64,000 nucleotides of DNA from Calocera cornea HHB12733 (taxonomy: Eukaryota; Basidiomycota; Dacrymycetes; Dacrymycetales; Dacrymycetaceae), in the NCBI GenBank assembly GCA_001632435.1, contig KV424060.1:1-64000 (forward strand). The letters are read 5' to 3'. Under the pieces are notes generated by a model that saw nothing but the letters and a program-made list of their open reading frames with translations, did no database searches and was not told the DNA's origin. The position numbers and the translations under genes are program-made. Every line of letters starts with the position of its first letter. Within the stretch, counting starts at the first letter, position 1. This document shows positions 46,694 to 58,857 of this stretch, piece after piece.

Positions 46694-47148
46694 GGATGGG
46701 GTGAGGCCCACCAGTGGGATGTACTCCGCCATCTCGCTCAGTGTATTCGGGTCCGCCAACTTATGGGTTACCCGGTTTAGTCGGTGAAGTACTGTACAGT
46801 ATGAGGACTGTGGAAGATAACGTCTTGTATTCTGTTCCGAAGAGCCACGCTGGTTCTTGTCATACGTCACGCATGTAGAGCTTTGGGCGACGTTGTAATT
46901 CTGAACCTCACGAGGAAAACAATTGCAGACTCGGAGCGGTGTTGAAGGGGGTTCACCTGCATCGTAACGCTCCCAACGGCTGTGCACGGGAGCAATGCCC
47001 AACGTGTCATCGATGGCCTGCGTGGTGCCCGTCCGAGTCCGTCGTCCCTCGCGAGCGCAAAAGTCGGCGCACACGAACGAACGTATACCACCACCACCAC
47101 CACCACCACCACCACGCACACCAGCCGCAGCGCGCACCTGCACTAGCG
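46694..47148 (+). promoter_or_regulatory. Sec31 upstream region with (CCA)n tract
   Basis: About 455 bp between same-strand genes. A CAC/CCA trinucleotide repeat of about 28 bp at 47089-47116 lies about 33 nt before the Sec31 ATG, in the presumed 5' UTR. Confidence 0.5.
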
Positions 47149-50100
47149 ATGCGTCTCAAGACGATCAACCGGACGTCGACCTTTGCCTGGTCGCCCGCCT
47201 CCGTCCTCCCCTTCCTCGCGACGGGGACGGTCGCGGGCGCGCTCGACGAGAACTTCTCGAACGAGGGCAAGCTCGAGCTGTGGGAGCCTGACCTGCGCGC
47301 GGAGGGCGAGGAGAGCCCGAAGGGATCCGTCACTACCACTTCTAGGTGCGCATATATTTTCATATTTTCTTTCTCTCTCTCGCCTGTCGGCCGGCGCGTC
47401 TGACCGCCTTGCATCCGGCAGGTTCAACCGCCTCGCATGGGGACACGTGACGACCGACCGCCCGAAGGGCGTCATCGCCGCAGGCATGGAGTCTGGCGAG
47501 CTGGGTATCTGGGACCCAGCCAAGATCGTCGCGGGCGCCGAGTGAGTGCGGCCCATGCCTATGGCGGCATATATGCTGATTGGCCCCGTCGCCTCAGCCC
47601 GGCAGAGTCGCTCATCCTCACCAATAAGAAGCACCAGACCTCCCTGCGGGGACTCGACTTCAACCCGCTGCAGACTAACCTGCTCGCCTCTGGCGCGTCG
47701 GCCGGGGAGATTTACATCTGGGATTTGACAAACCCGACCAAGCCGTACACTCCCACTGGTCCGTTTTCTTACCTTTGACACGATCATGCCGCCTGACGCG
47801 TAGTCGTACAGGAACCGCGACCCCGAACTCCAAGTTGGACCTCATCACCTCCCTCGCCTGGAACAGCTCGGTCGCACACGTACTTGCGTCGTCGTCCTCC
47901 ACCGGATACACCGTCGTCTGGGATCTGCGCGGGAAGCGTGAGGTCGTCGCGCTCGCATATGGCGGCGGTGCTGCTACCGGAGGTGGAGCAGTTGCTGGCG
48001 GTATGGAGATCGGCAGGAGGAGGGGGATGAGCGACGTATGCTGGCACCCCGATAACGTACGCGCTATCGAATATTTATCGCTCCGAGACGGTATTGATAT
48101 TTCCCGATGTAGCCCACTCGCCTCGTCACGTCTTCCGAGGACGACACGTCTCCCATCATCATGCTTTGGGACCTGCGGAACTCGCGCGCGCCAGAGAAGA
48201 TATTGACCGGCCACGAGAAGGGCGTACTCTCCGTTTCGTGGTGCAAGCAGGACGCCGACCTGCTGCTGAGTTGCGGGAAAGACAACAGGAGCTTGTGCTG
48301 GAACCCGCAGGATGGGGAAATTATTGGCGAGGTGCGTTTCAACCTGACTGCTTCCTCGCGTCCTGCTGATCGCCTTTCAGCTTCCCTCGTCCAACAACTG
48401 GGCATTCCAAGTCGACTGGTGCCCTCGCAATCCCGACTTGCTCGCGACTGCGTCCTTTGACGGGACGATCGGCCTGCATATGCTCCAGTCGACCAACAAG
48501 GATACGCCCGCCCCCTCTGCAGTAGCCTCGCAAGCCGATGGTGCGGACATCTTCGACCTCCCTGCGGCAGCAGACCAACCCAAGACCTCGCTCAGCCTGA
48601 AACAGCCCCCGAAGTGGCTCCGTCGTCCCACCTCGAGCTCCTTCGGCTTCGGCGGCAAGCTCGTCAGCCTGCACAACTCGACGCAAGCTGTTCAGCACGG
48701 CCATGGCAAGGGCGTCGTGAAATTGCGCACTATCGTCACCGAGTCGACCATCCTCGAGAGGTTGGAGACGCTTAAGCAAGCCGAGGCTGACGGGCCTGCT
48801 GCCCTTCAGTCCTTCGTCGAGGCGCGTACGGGTGATTCTGCTCCGGATGGTGACGTCAAGGACACTTGGCGCGCCCTGGCCAGTCTCTTCCGTGCCGACA
48901 ACCGCGAGGAGCTCATCACGCTGCTGGGCTTCTCTAAGGAGGACATCAAGGAGCGCGTTAAGGAGGCCGTCGAAAAGCTCAAGCTCGCGCCTAGCGCGTC
49001 AGCGCCAGCAGACCGTGACGCCTCGGAGCCCTTGTCCGAGCCCACCGTTACCTTTGCCGAGCCGGAGCACGACCAGATCGATGAGTCCGAGGGTCCGCAG
49101 GAGACAGAGACCGAAGATAACACCGAGGCGCCGAGCGAGATCAGCGTTGGCGCGACCAGCATTGGAACAAAGGCGACGGCTGCCCAGACCGAGGCTGACA
49201 CCGAGACGACGGAGCCGTCGCTGTTTGGTGAAGACATCGGTGCGGTCGCTCCTGGTGGCGCGGGCACCCCCGCTGCCGCGGACGCGGCTGATTTCTTCTC
49301 GACTATCGGGGGCACAATCCGTAGTGCTCTTCCGGAGCGGGTTCTCTACCCGCACCACAACTACGCCAACGACTCCAGCCAGGCTGCGACCGTGGGCAGC
49401 CGCAGCTCCAGCATCGCTGACCTCAACGACGCCCCGTCCCGCGCGCAGAATACCTTCAAGATCTACCCGTCGGAAGAGAGCGAGGTCGATAGGCTCGTCA
49501 CGAAAGCCCTCGTCCTCGGCGACTTCTCCAGTGCCGTTCAACTCTGCTTGAGCGCCGAACGCTTCGCCGACGCCATCCTCCTCGCTGTCAAGGGCGGCCC
49601 TGAGCTGCTTGCCTCGACGCAGAAGGCATACTTCGAGAAGCGTGTTACCGAGCTTCCTTATCTTCGGTTGTACCAAAGCATCGTCTCCGACGATCTCACC
49701 GATATCGTCCAGAACGCCGACCTGCGGGAGTGGAAGGAGATCTTTGTTGTTCTCTGCACCTTCGCGAAGTCGGACGATTTCGCCGGCCTTACGGAGCAGC
49801 TCGGGCAGAGGCTCGAGTTCCAGGGTCGCCTGGTGGGTGACGATGAGAAGGGCAAGAAGGAGCTCAGGAAGGATGCCACGCTCTGCTATCTTGCAGCTGG
49901 AAAGTTGGAGAAGGTCGTCGGCATTTGGGCCGAGGAGATGAAAGAGGAGGCGGACGCAGCACCTCAGTCCGCTGAGGGAGCCAAGCTGTCCACCTACGAC
50001 GCACACGCAGCTGCTCTGCAGACCTTTATCGAAAAGGTCACTGTGTTCCGAGGGACGACTTCTTACGTCGACACGGAGCTCACCCAGCCCACCGAATCCG

Positions 50101-51886
50101 CTGCTGTGGCCGAGAGCGGTGCCAGAACATACAAGCTCGCCGCTTTGTACGACAGATATTACGAGTATGCCGACCTCATTGCGTCTCAGGGTCTTGTCAG
50201 CGACGCCGTCAAGTATGTGGCGATGACTCCTGCAGACTACCGTGGAGCACCTGGTGTAGGAGTCGAATTCGACGTCATCCGGGATCGGTTGCTTCAGGCG
50301 GCCGGCGTCAAGGACAATGCAGCACTCTGGGCGAAGCAGCATGCGAATCAAACAGTTGTCACAACGTCGGACCCCGGCTATTTCCCGAAGGGGCTCGCTG
50401 CAGCTCCAGCTGCGCCGGTATCTGGCATTCAAACACAGCCTGCAGCGGCGCCAGCGTACAATCCTTATGGTTATGCTCCGAATGGCGCTTCGGCCGCTCC
50501 GCCTGCTGTTGCTAACCCCTATGCACCTGCAGCTCCAGCTGGATACCAGGCAGGCGGTGGTCCAGTGCCGCCTCCTAAAAATCAGCCATACCCTCCCACT
50601 GCGCCCATGCAATACCCCAGCAACACTTACGGGAACACGTCTTATGGTCAACCTGCATACCAACCCGGCGGAGCGTCGCAGTCCATTGTGCCGCTACCTC
50701 CGCCAGTTATCGATGAACCTTCGGCGATGGGGCCCGACATGTTTGCTGGTCCTCCTCGCGGACCTCCGATTAAGCGAGAGGCCACACCTGGCTGGAACGA
50801 TGCGCCCACCATTGCTGCAGCCCGTCGTGCCGCCTCCGCGACAGCACCTGCGAATGCACCGCCGCCCATCACAGCACCGTTCCCCAACTCGCCAATTGGG
50901 GCAGGGCCTGCTTCACCGTATGCACACCCTGTGCATCAATCAATGGTACTTCCTCCTCCTCCCAGCCGTGGGTCAGCTATGCCACCTCAGCAAGCAGGCG
51001 GCTTGCCGCCTCCGCCGCAGCGCGGGCCAGGGATGGGTCCACCTCCTAGGAACACCGCCAGCCCACAAATCCCGGGACCGCCCCCTCAGCGCGGACCGCC
51101 AGGTCCACCGGGACCTCGACAACTGCAACCCCCACCTGGTCGGGGTCCCGCAGGTGGGCCTGGCTACCCTCCTCAGCGAGCAATGTCACCACTGGCCCAG
51201 GGCACGCCGGGCCCTCCTCCAATGCGCGCACTTTCCCCTCCCCAGCATGGTCAACCGCCGCCTCGCATGCCTCCACCTGGCCAGCCCAGAATGCAGGCAC
51301 CGCCTCCCGGACGATCTGCTAACGGCGCGGTCCCGGGGCAACCTGGGCCACGGCAACCACAGCCTCCCCCACCTCAGAGTGGGCCCTACGCGCCACCACC
51401 TGGCGCGTCGGCTCTGCCGAGTCAGGCCATGTCGCCCCCCTCGGGTCAACCCCCGCAGTTATCTAGAAGCTCAACACCCAGTAGTGTGGTGGCCCCTCCC
51501 AAGCCTGCAGCTCCTCAGCCGCCAAAATATCGTATGTCCATCTTCAGCGCTCCGTGTCCTTGTACTGATTTCTTTCGGTAGCGCCTGGTGACAGGTCCCA
51601 TATCCCCCCATCTCTACAGCCAATCCACCAGGTATTCATCCGAGAGCTCGAACAGATGAAAGCAACCACTCCTGTGAGCCCTGGTCCTACGCCGGCTACC
51701 TACGCGGAGCGGAAAAGGAGGAATGCTGATGGGATCCAACAGCCCCAGCAAAAGCGCGTCGTGGATGATACGGAGCGCCGGCTGAGCAACCTCTTTGATG
51801 CGCTTAACTGTGAGACATTGAGCGGCCCGGTTGTGCAGCAGCTCCAGCAGCTCATCGGCGGTCCGTCCATTGATTTCAATTGCTAG
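47149..51886 (+). CDS. SEC31: COPII outer coat protein Sec31
   Basis: Scaffold subunit of the COPII coat at ER exit sites; with Sec13 it forms the outer cage. Exons 47149-47345, 47422-47541, 47598-47758, 47812-48056, 48113-48331, 48381-51531 and 51582-51886 close in phase to 1465 residues. The N-terminal WD40 propeller begins [16 protein letters not shown] and shows [17 protein letters not shown] and MLWDLRNS blades. The region after residue 500 is the alpha-solenoid ([19 protein letters not shown]). From about residue 740 it is a Pro/Gly/Gln-rich flexible region, in which the family binds Sar1-Sec23. The C-terminus ([11 protein letters not shown], then a helical bundle) is the conserved Sec31 end. 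The start fits the family exactly. Confidence 0.96.
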
Positions 51887-52254
51887 AGAGTGTAACTGAT
51901 TGTATGTTATAGCCGTCCAAGCCCGGGACCTCAATTCTGCCATGAATATTCATGTTCGACTGCTGACCAGTGGAACAGCGTCAGACAACGTGGCTATTTG
52001 GGGACCAGGAATCAAGCAGCTTCTGAACCGGATAGGTCGTTGAAGGATCATGGAGGCTATTATTCCCTGTACATAGCGTAGATCCATAAAATTTACTGGC
52101 TTCCACCGTCTAACACTGGTTGGCTCGCAAGGCCAGAATATGGTCGGCATCACGTGGATATTATCTACGACGTTAGAAAAGACATTACGGACTTCAAGGA
52201 TCGAATAACATGTACGTCAAACGGCGGTTGTTACGGCTACTGCGGCTGTTTCGC
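51887..52254. other. Convergent 3' intergenic region
   Basis: 3' sides of Sec31 (+) and APH-like paralogue 3 (-); no other feature seen. Confidence 0.5.
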
Positions 52255-54097
52255 CTACTTCTTCCTGAATGGTTGCCAGGCTTCACGGTGAGGCTTCTTG
52301 GCTGGTGCATCGGTCGCATATCCGCCGCCTCGTATAGCCTTGTCTCGCTCGGCGGACGTAAGCTTGGGAGTTCCCGGTCGCGCCGTTGGGCGTTCCCTGC
52401 TTGGAATAGGATAGCTGGGGGGTTGAGCTTTGGGCGGCGTGGGGACTGGCTCTGGAGCGCGATGCGGAGTTGGAGCTCGATGAGGCGTTGGAGCACGTTG
52501 CGGTGTTTGCGGTGTTGGAGCACGAGAGGCAGCGGGTTTCGTGGGCGATGCTTGAAGAAAGCTGTTTAGCGGGGAGCAGTGGATAAGGTGTAGCAACATA
52601 CTAGGACTGCGTGGCTTGGAGCTGTCCAAGACGAGTAAGCCCTGACGGGCCAGCGCTGTCACGCATTCCTCGAGTCGGTCCGGATTAGGATTATTGATAA
52701 TCCAACAAAGCTGACGCAGCTCCCTGTATCTTGGATCCACTAGAATCGGACCTAAAGTGCCTTTATCCGTGGTCGTCTTCTTCTGGAAGCTGTCTTCGAA
52801 TATGTTTCTAAACTTCTCCGTTTGCTGGCTGTCCTGGCCCACTAACCACCGAGGGAAAACCGTGGAATACCACATGGGCCCAACAAATGCGCCTTCTACA
52901 CTGGTTAGAGCTGCAATTTGTCCGGCCTGTGGACCCCTGTCAAACACTCGTATGTTCCTAGACGTAATCAATTAATTTCTGCTCGCGGATATTACGGAGC
53001 GACTCACTCTTGCCTGAGGCTGAAGCAGAGCGTGTACCTTCCGGCGTATCTGTCGCGCGACAGAACTGTCTTCACTCGATCCGACACTAGACGAAGAGCT
53101 ACCCTAGATCGCTCAGAATCCTGACGCTCCAATTGACCAGTTGCGTAAAGATGTCCAAGAAGCGTCTCGTGTTCTGTACACAGCGCCTGTACCCAGTCCT
53201 CTGTCGTTCGGAACGGCCCATTAGCAAGCGGGAAGTCATCTGGAAGCTCTGCTCTGTCCTCTTCGCTCAGGCCGCTGTCGAGGGGACCAAGATATATGGT
53301 GGGTGACCGGGGTGGCTCCCTCAGAGAAGGAAAACGGACTCCATTTATTGGTGGCTCGACGCCACGTCTCAAACATCCAATCTTGTTCCACTCAAGCGAC
53401 GATATGGCAGCCAAGAGGTTACCACATTCATACGCAAGGCGCAACTTGCTGTGGTGACTCAAAGACTCATACACATCACTGAGACGCTGGCCTAGTACCT
53501 GTTGATCGGTAAGTAGGTATCATTCGCAAATACGATGATGGCTTACAATGTGTTCCACCACCAGAAACGATAGCCCGAAAAGATTGCCATTGGTACAGTA
53601 GGCATATACTCTTGGGACATTTACAACACCTTTCTCTCGCAGAAGGGTCAAGGTAGCCACCTGTTTGAAATATCAATAAACCCGGCCCCACAGCTACAAA
53701 AGCCGCATACCTCGGAATCAATGGAAACACCGGCTACAAGCTTATTGTCGGTCGCCACTCGAAACTGTACTTGCTGGGGCGTGAGATGCGAATCTCGTTG
53801 CTTACGCAGAGTGACGAGGTAAACCTGTGGACAAATCATAAATTATTTTTTGCATCGCGAACGAAAACACAAACTCGCCTCATTGTTATAATCAGAAGCA
53901 GATGATAAGCTGCTGACGACCCCGCTCGTGCGGAATATGACCTGAATAAGAGCCTGTATAGAATCGCGGATACTCATCCCTTCGACCCGGGGCTGTCCGG
54001 GCCCGAAAATAGCTGGATCGTCCAGAGACACCGGACGACCAGTGTAAAACGCCGCAGCGTCAGGTTGTAAGCCAACGTTCATCCAGCTCTGTGACAT
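52255..54097 (-). CDS. APH-like kinase paralogue 3, probable pseudokinase
   Basis: Six exons (53879-54097, 53711-53824, 53547-53660, 53008-53498, 52602-52957, 52255-52550 on the minus strand) give 529 residues. The intron after exon 1 starts with GC (GAG|GCGAGT) instead of GT; its position matches the other paralogues. N-lobe text VYLVTLRKQRDSH and hinge NVPRVYAYCTNGN align with the family. The catalytic loop reads CFSLRQENIRV in place of HxDLHxxNI.V, so the catalytic Asp is Ser309, and the metal Asp is also lost (Ser332 in ALTSVEGA). The C-terminus has a Pro/Thr repeat (RAPTPHRAPTPHRAP) and a basic tail with GGYATDAP, shared with paralogue 2. Intact frame, no plausible kinase chemistry. Confidence 0.82.
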
Positions 54098-54224
54098 TGC
54101 TAGCAGCTATCAGCGAGGGGGGAATGCTTGCAACGAGATCTGGTTTCATTTCTTATCTCTGTCGTCGCGGTCGTCTTATGAAGCGTGTTTGCGGCGGACT
54201 AACGACATGCGCAGAGTAAAACTC

Positions 54225-54602
54225 TTAGACGTCAGTATGACCTGACTCAGCCTCAGGGTCTTCCGATAGGCCGATGGCGCGCAGCGCAACTTCGGATACC
54301 TTATCAGTCGCCGAGACGGTCGTTCGGCCGTGCAAAAAACGCGTTTTTACCGTGCCCACCATTGGAGGGTAGTAAAAGAAGAATCGCCGCTTCCTGTTTA
54401 GAACGCTGAATTCACGGGAAGCGGATTTATATGCCGCGGCAGTGCCCGAGGTACGATAAACAGACCATGTGATTCGCCGAGGTATCTCCTCGGACTGAAG
54501 TATATATGTGCGAAAGCCATCGGTTCGCACGACGAATCTTTGGACCACTCGCGCTCGCTTCTTCGTGGAGTTGACGTTTTCCGAGACATTCCACCGTATC
54601 AT
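54225..54602 (-). CDS. Possible short orphan protein
   Basis: An ATG-initiated frame of 125 codons just upstream of APH-like paralogue 3 on the same strand. It is basic at the start (NSTKKRARVVQRFVVR) and otherwise featureless. No splice sites, membrane segment or family recognised. It could be spurious or part of a 5' leader. Confidence 0.25.
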   Translation of the reverse strand: MIRWNVSENVNSTKKRARVVQRFVVRTDGFRTYILQSEEIPRRITWSVYRTSGTAAAYKSASREFSVLNRKRRFFFYYPPMVGTVKTRFLHGRTTVSATDKVSEVALRAIGLSEDPEAESGHTDV

Positions 54603-55436
54603 GCGCGTTACATGTCAATGCCCTTCTTCAGTCACGCGGTCGCATGTACGCAATGGCTTCTGGCTCTGATGCCGGTATTCTACAGCTGGTCTAATCCATG
54701 CCTTGTGAGCCATTCTCATTCTGATGCCCTTTCACATGGAAGCTATAGTATTTCCCCTTCCCCGAGCGCAACTACAGTGTACCGAAAATGGTCTAGTCAT
54801 TTCTCATGATCGCGCCGATCCTTTGGTTGATAACATCACCGAAATAATGCGTACTGTATTCCCATGGTGAGCCCTGATACCCCCCTTGAGGCGTCAGATC
54901 GCTCTAGAATATCCAGACGGAGAATACATACTGTAGGAGGAAATGGGCCTGTGCTACCAAGAAACCACAGAAAGGGACCGGGTCGAGAGGGCCATCCGAC
55001 ACTGGATAACTTCCAAGCTGCAGCAACTGTATCAATCTCCTCCCGTAAGGTAATATTCTTTGACTCTTCGCAGCTACATGGATCATGTTGGGCCAGGTGC
55101 GGAAATACGGCGCACCGCATTGTTCATGGGAGTGGCTGTGTTTCAAGTCGGCAAGTCGGCCTTGGTTTCGGAGTTGGACCAAAACCCGCCGCAGTAACCA
55201 AGCCCGCCGTTCTTCTATCAGGGCATCGATTGAGCGAAAAGGGAGCTCGCTTGGAAATTGTATTGTATATCGCCGCCGCTAGGACCTCGGGTACCGGCGA
55301 CCGACTTCTGCTTCTGGCCTCAGGGGTTTCCGGCCTCTTCCGCCGGGAAACGGGCCAACCTTAGGAGTCATTGGCTCAGCTCTATTTCTTTTGTTCGCGC
55401 ACGCGGGGAAAATCTCACCCTTGAGAGCGCACGACC
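54603..55436. other. Intergenic region
   Basis: About 830 bp without a recognised gene, 5' to the C2HC-finger gene. Confidence 0.45.
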
Positions 55437-56132
55437 ATGTCAACTCCTAGGGCTCGTGGAGCGGAGGCGGTCAGCAACAGCGAGACTAGCAAGGAGACGG
55501 CGTCGAGCAGCACCAAACCTACCAATAGTGCGAGACACCCTCCGGAAAAGGACGAAAAAAAGACCGGGACTTCAGCAGAAATGCAGATCCCGGACAGCCC
55601 TACATCCAGACAGACGCAGGAGCAGACCACCAACGACTCATCACCCGCTCCTGTCACTCGTGCTCGAGCCTTCTCTGGGACCATCAACGACTGGTCGAGG
55701 GAGCGCCGCGACCTGTCGTTGAGCCCCGAGGGAAGGCAGCGGCTCGAGTATCGCACGCTTTCCTCGACAATCCTCGATGTCGACGCGTTGGCCATGATGG
55801 CGGAAGCCGCCAATCTCCCACCTTTGCCAAATGCGGGACGCACCCAAAACACCGCCTTCCCTTCCGCGCCTGGCCGCACTCAGCCAGCGAGCACGCCGAT
55901 TCCGGTACGCCGCCCCGCCGAATCAAGGACGTCCGACCCTCCAGCCTGGTTCACCCGTGGTGGCCCAGGGTGGACGGCCCCCTACGCCAGCAGCGACGTG
56001 CGCGAGCATGGAGGCACGCGGTGTGCGTACTGTAACTGGATCTGGGATTATAGGACCGGAACGTTGATCCATGAGAGGAGGTGTCCGGCGATGGAAGACT
56101 CCACGCGCGGAGGTGTGGCAAGGCGGAGCTGA
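55437..56132 (+). CDS. Orphan protein with a C-terminal CxxC...HxxxC finger
   Basis: Single exon of 231 residues. Residues 1-190 are Ser/Thr/Pro/Arg-rich and probably disordered. Near the end a compact putative zinc site reads TRCAYCNWIWDYRTG, then TLIHERRCPAM, giving C-x2-C ... H-x3-C. I recognise no named family. Start at the first ATG, in a favourable ACC context. Intronless, unlike most neighbours. Confidence 0.6.
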   Translation: MSTPRARGAEAVSNSETSKETASSSTKPTNSARHPPEKDEKKTGTSAEMQIPDSPTSRQTQEQTTNDSSPAPVTRARAFSGTINDWSRERRDLSLSPEGRQRLEYRTLSSTILDVDALAMMAEAANLPPLPNAGRTQNTAFPSAPGRTQPASTPIPVRRPAESRTSDPPAWFTRGGPGWTAPYASSDVREHGGTRCAYCNWIWDYRTGTLIHERRCPAMEDSTRGGVARRS

Positions 56133-56377
56133 GCGGGTGTTCTTGGTGCACTGTGCATTCACGTATACATTCGCCTATGTTTGGGAACGCTTCCCATGCC
56201 GACACGTCCGAAAGCCACATTAGTACCTGTATTCAGACACCAGCCTTGGCAACAATTGCAGCGCGTACAAACCAATCCATTACAGTCAAAGTCCGTTGAT
56301 CCAATTGCGAATAAAAATACATGAACATTCCAAGTGAGTGGCCATGCTAACTCTCGTCTTCCTCATCTGGACGTCCA

Positions 56378-57187
56378 TCAGCATTTCATCAACATATAAT
56401 GTAGCCAGGAATCCTCACTCTCTGTATATCGACCTTTCTCCACCACCTCCTTGAACCGTTCCTCGAGCTCTTCTAGCTCAAGTTCGTCATCCGCTCCCCC
56501 TTCAGCATCCTCTACCCCGTTGTCATCATCCCCTTCGTGCTCATCATGATCCTCATCATGATCGTCATGCTCGTCGGCGTCATCGTCGTGGTCGTCTCCT
56601 GAGCCGGATCCGTGTGCTTGCAAAGCAAGTTCACTCGGATCGGAGGGGGAGAACTCGCCAGACGCGGACTTCTTGTGTGCTTGTGCGAGGGAGTGGGCCT
56701 GGGAGATCGGTGAGCGGAGGCAGTCGGCAATGGGTATAGGAATAGGCGCACATGTCTCATCCGGGCCAACAGCACCTTCAGCACCTCCGCGTAGTTCTCA
56801 AATCCAAGTGAATACAGTGCGTATATGATATCCTCCCCGACGACCGTCTTGCGCTTCTCAAGATGACATTTCTCGGCCGCTTCGGATGTGATGAAGCTGA
56901 TGAACTCGGAGACACACTCTTGTACCGTCTCCTTCGCGTCCTTCGCGATCTTGGCATTTGGAGGGAGGGAGGACTTCATTATTCGTGCAACATTGGCGAT
57001 CTACGACAGATGTTTGGTAATGTAGATATGGGTAGATGAGCCATCAACGCACAGGTAGAAACCGATCCTGCTCGCGGTACTCGCCCAGCTCCTGCTCGGT
57101 GAAGACATGCGGCTCCGTGCTGAGCGCGTACTGCGCGGGCTCGACGCCCGATCCCTCTTGCGGCGCTAATGGTGGATGATCTGACAT
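56378..57187 (-). CDS. HAP3: CCAAT-binding factor subunit NF-YB / Hap3
   Basis: Histone-fold subunit of the heterotrimeric CCAAT-binding complex (Hap2/3/5). Exons 57053-57187, 56752-57000 and 56378-56698 give 234 residues. YREQDRFLP at the end of exon 1 runs on into [19 protein letters not shown] and [18 protein letters not shown], the near-invariant NF-YB core, with the [16 protein letters not shown] helix after it. The tail after residue 128 is unusual: a His/Asp/Glu repeat ([15 protein letters not shown]) and an acidic helix. Such complexes control respiration, iron and secondary metabolism genes in fungi. Start at the first ATG. Confidence 0.95.
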
Positions 57188-58017
57188 TCAACAAGGAGTA
57201 AGGAGAGAACAAGAAGGGGTCAACACGGGCGGAAATGGGGGAGGATGGCGCGAAGTGGACGGGAGGCTGCGGACGAAGGGGGAATGCGGGGGGCGTGACA
57301 GGCTTTCAGGGACGAGGACAGGGATCAACAGCACGCAATGCAGTGGCGGTGCTCAGCCGCGTCTCCGTCGAAGTCGGCATCGGCTTTAAACTCGGCCGAA
57401 TGTCCTTCCAAACCCTATCCGTCGATGATTTGTCTATGTCGATTTAAAACTCTTGAGCTAGCTGCTTCGTGACGGTCCAATCTGACCTGTCCTGGATCAC
57501 TCTGGGAGTTATGTTTCTACAACGCTTGCAATCTCAAGGAGCATTCACGCTCAGTTAAGTCTGAAACAAGTCGATCTCCATCGCAGCTGGTACGTTCATG
57601 GCATTAAACGAAATATATATGGGACGACCCGATGTTTGGTCAAATCCATGACAGATCGTGCTCTTAATCACAGATATTCGTAGCAGGGGAAGCAATAATG
57701 GAACAAAACCGCTTCTCAGCGTCGGCAACGGAATTTTCACCCCACGCCACAGCAAATGCACGAGTCTCGAGTGGTGAATAGTGGTAGGCGGCAGTTGTCA
57801 AGCCGAACTGATCCAGCACAGCGACTCGAGGGAATAAAAACGTGAACGAGTCAAAACGTAGCAGAATAAAACATGTATATGTACTTCAAGGTGGCGCCCA
57901 AGCCATACTTGTCTTCAACGTTGCCACCAATGCTTCTTGACCTCCTCAGAGTCAGGGATCGGCATGAAAGGGCAAACGAGAGCAGCTGCAGCGGCAGGGC
58001 ATTTTGGACGACGGACC
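57188..58017. other. Intergenic region
   Basis: About 830 bp between the Hap3 start and the 3' end of the transposon-split APH-like gene. No gene recognised. Confidence 0.45.
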
Positions 58018-58709
58018 CTAACCCGAGGGCAAACTAGAGGATAGCTCTGCACCTGGTCCCAATCTGTCGAGGGCGTCCTCAAAGTGGTCATCGCATTCAG
58101 CAAACTCCACCCCGAGGTTGTGACTGGGTTTCCAAGCCAACATCCAGGTCGGCAGCACGTTCGTCCCTTCCCAGTCTATCACGGCTGTAATTCTCCCCTC
58201 GTTTGGCCCGCTGTCTTCTACAAAGATATTGCTTCCACGACGTTAGTGCAATGTGGCGATACCTGGCGTAGCGAGCTTACTTTCTTGACAATCGACCAGG
58301 AACAATACAGTACACGTTTCCTAAGTGCTCGTTCCAGTTTAGGATCCTTGAAATCCACCAGATAACGCGGTGTAAAGTCGTCGCAAGCATGCCAGCGTCG
58401 GCCGCACCTGGTAGTAGTCTGCGGTAAAGATAGTCGTGGGTGCGCCTAGCGACAGACTGTTCTTCAGTGAACCAAGCCTTCAGCCATGCCTCAGTAGTTT
58501 CAAAGCATCCGTTATGCAAAACCCGGTGCTCCGGTCGAGGGTGTCTCTGGTCGCATTCGGTGTCAAAAGAAAGTGAACCCAATACAAGTCCAACAGCTGG
58601 AAACCAACTGAGGGCGCCGATCCTGTCGTACCGAACATTGGACAGTGTAAATATGAGTTTCGCATAGTCTTCCTTGAAGTGACTTCTAGATGTTCGCGAC
58701 ATTCTTTGC

Positions 58710-58736
58710 GAGATATTGGGTAGAATACCATCAGGG
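58710..58736 (+). repeat. MULE left terminal inverted repeat
   Basis: 27 bp starting GAGATATTGGGT; pairs with 60579-60605 on the opposite strand with one mismatch. Confidence 0.93.
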
Positions 58737-58857
58737 CTTGATTTTTCGGGTAGATTGACACGGTTTCAAAATCCGCCTACATTACCATGCCGAAGGATGC
58801 AGAAGCTTGCAGAATGGATCCGTGTAGACGCGTCGCGCTCTGTTGTTGATCACCACT

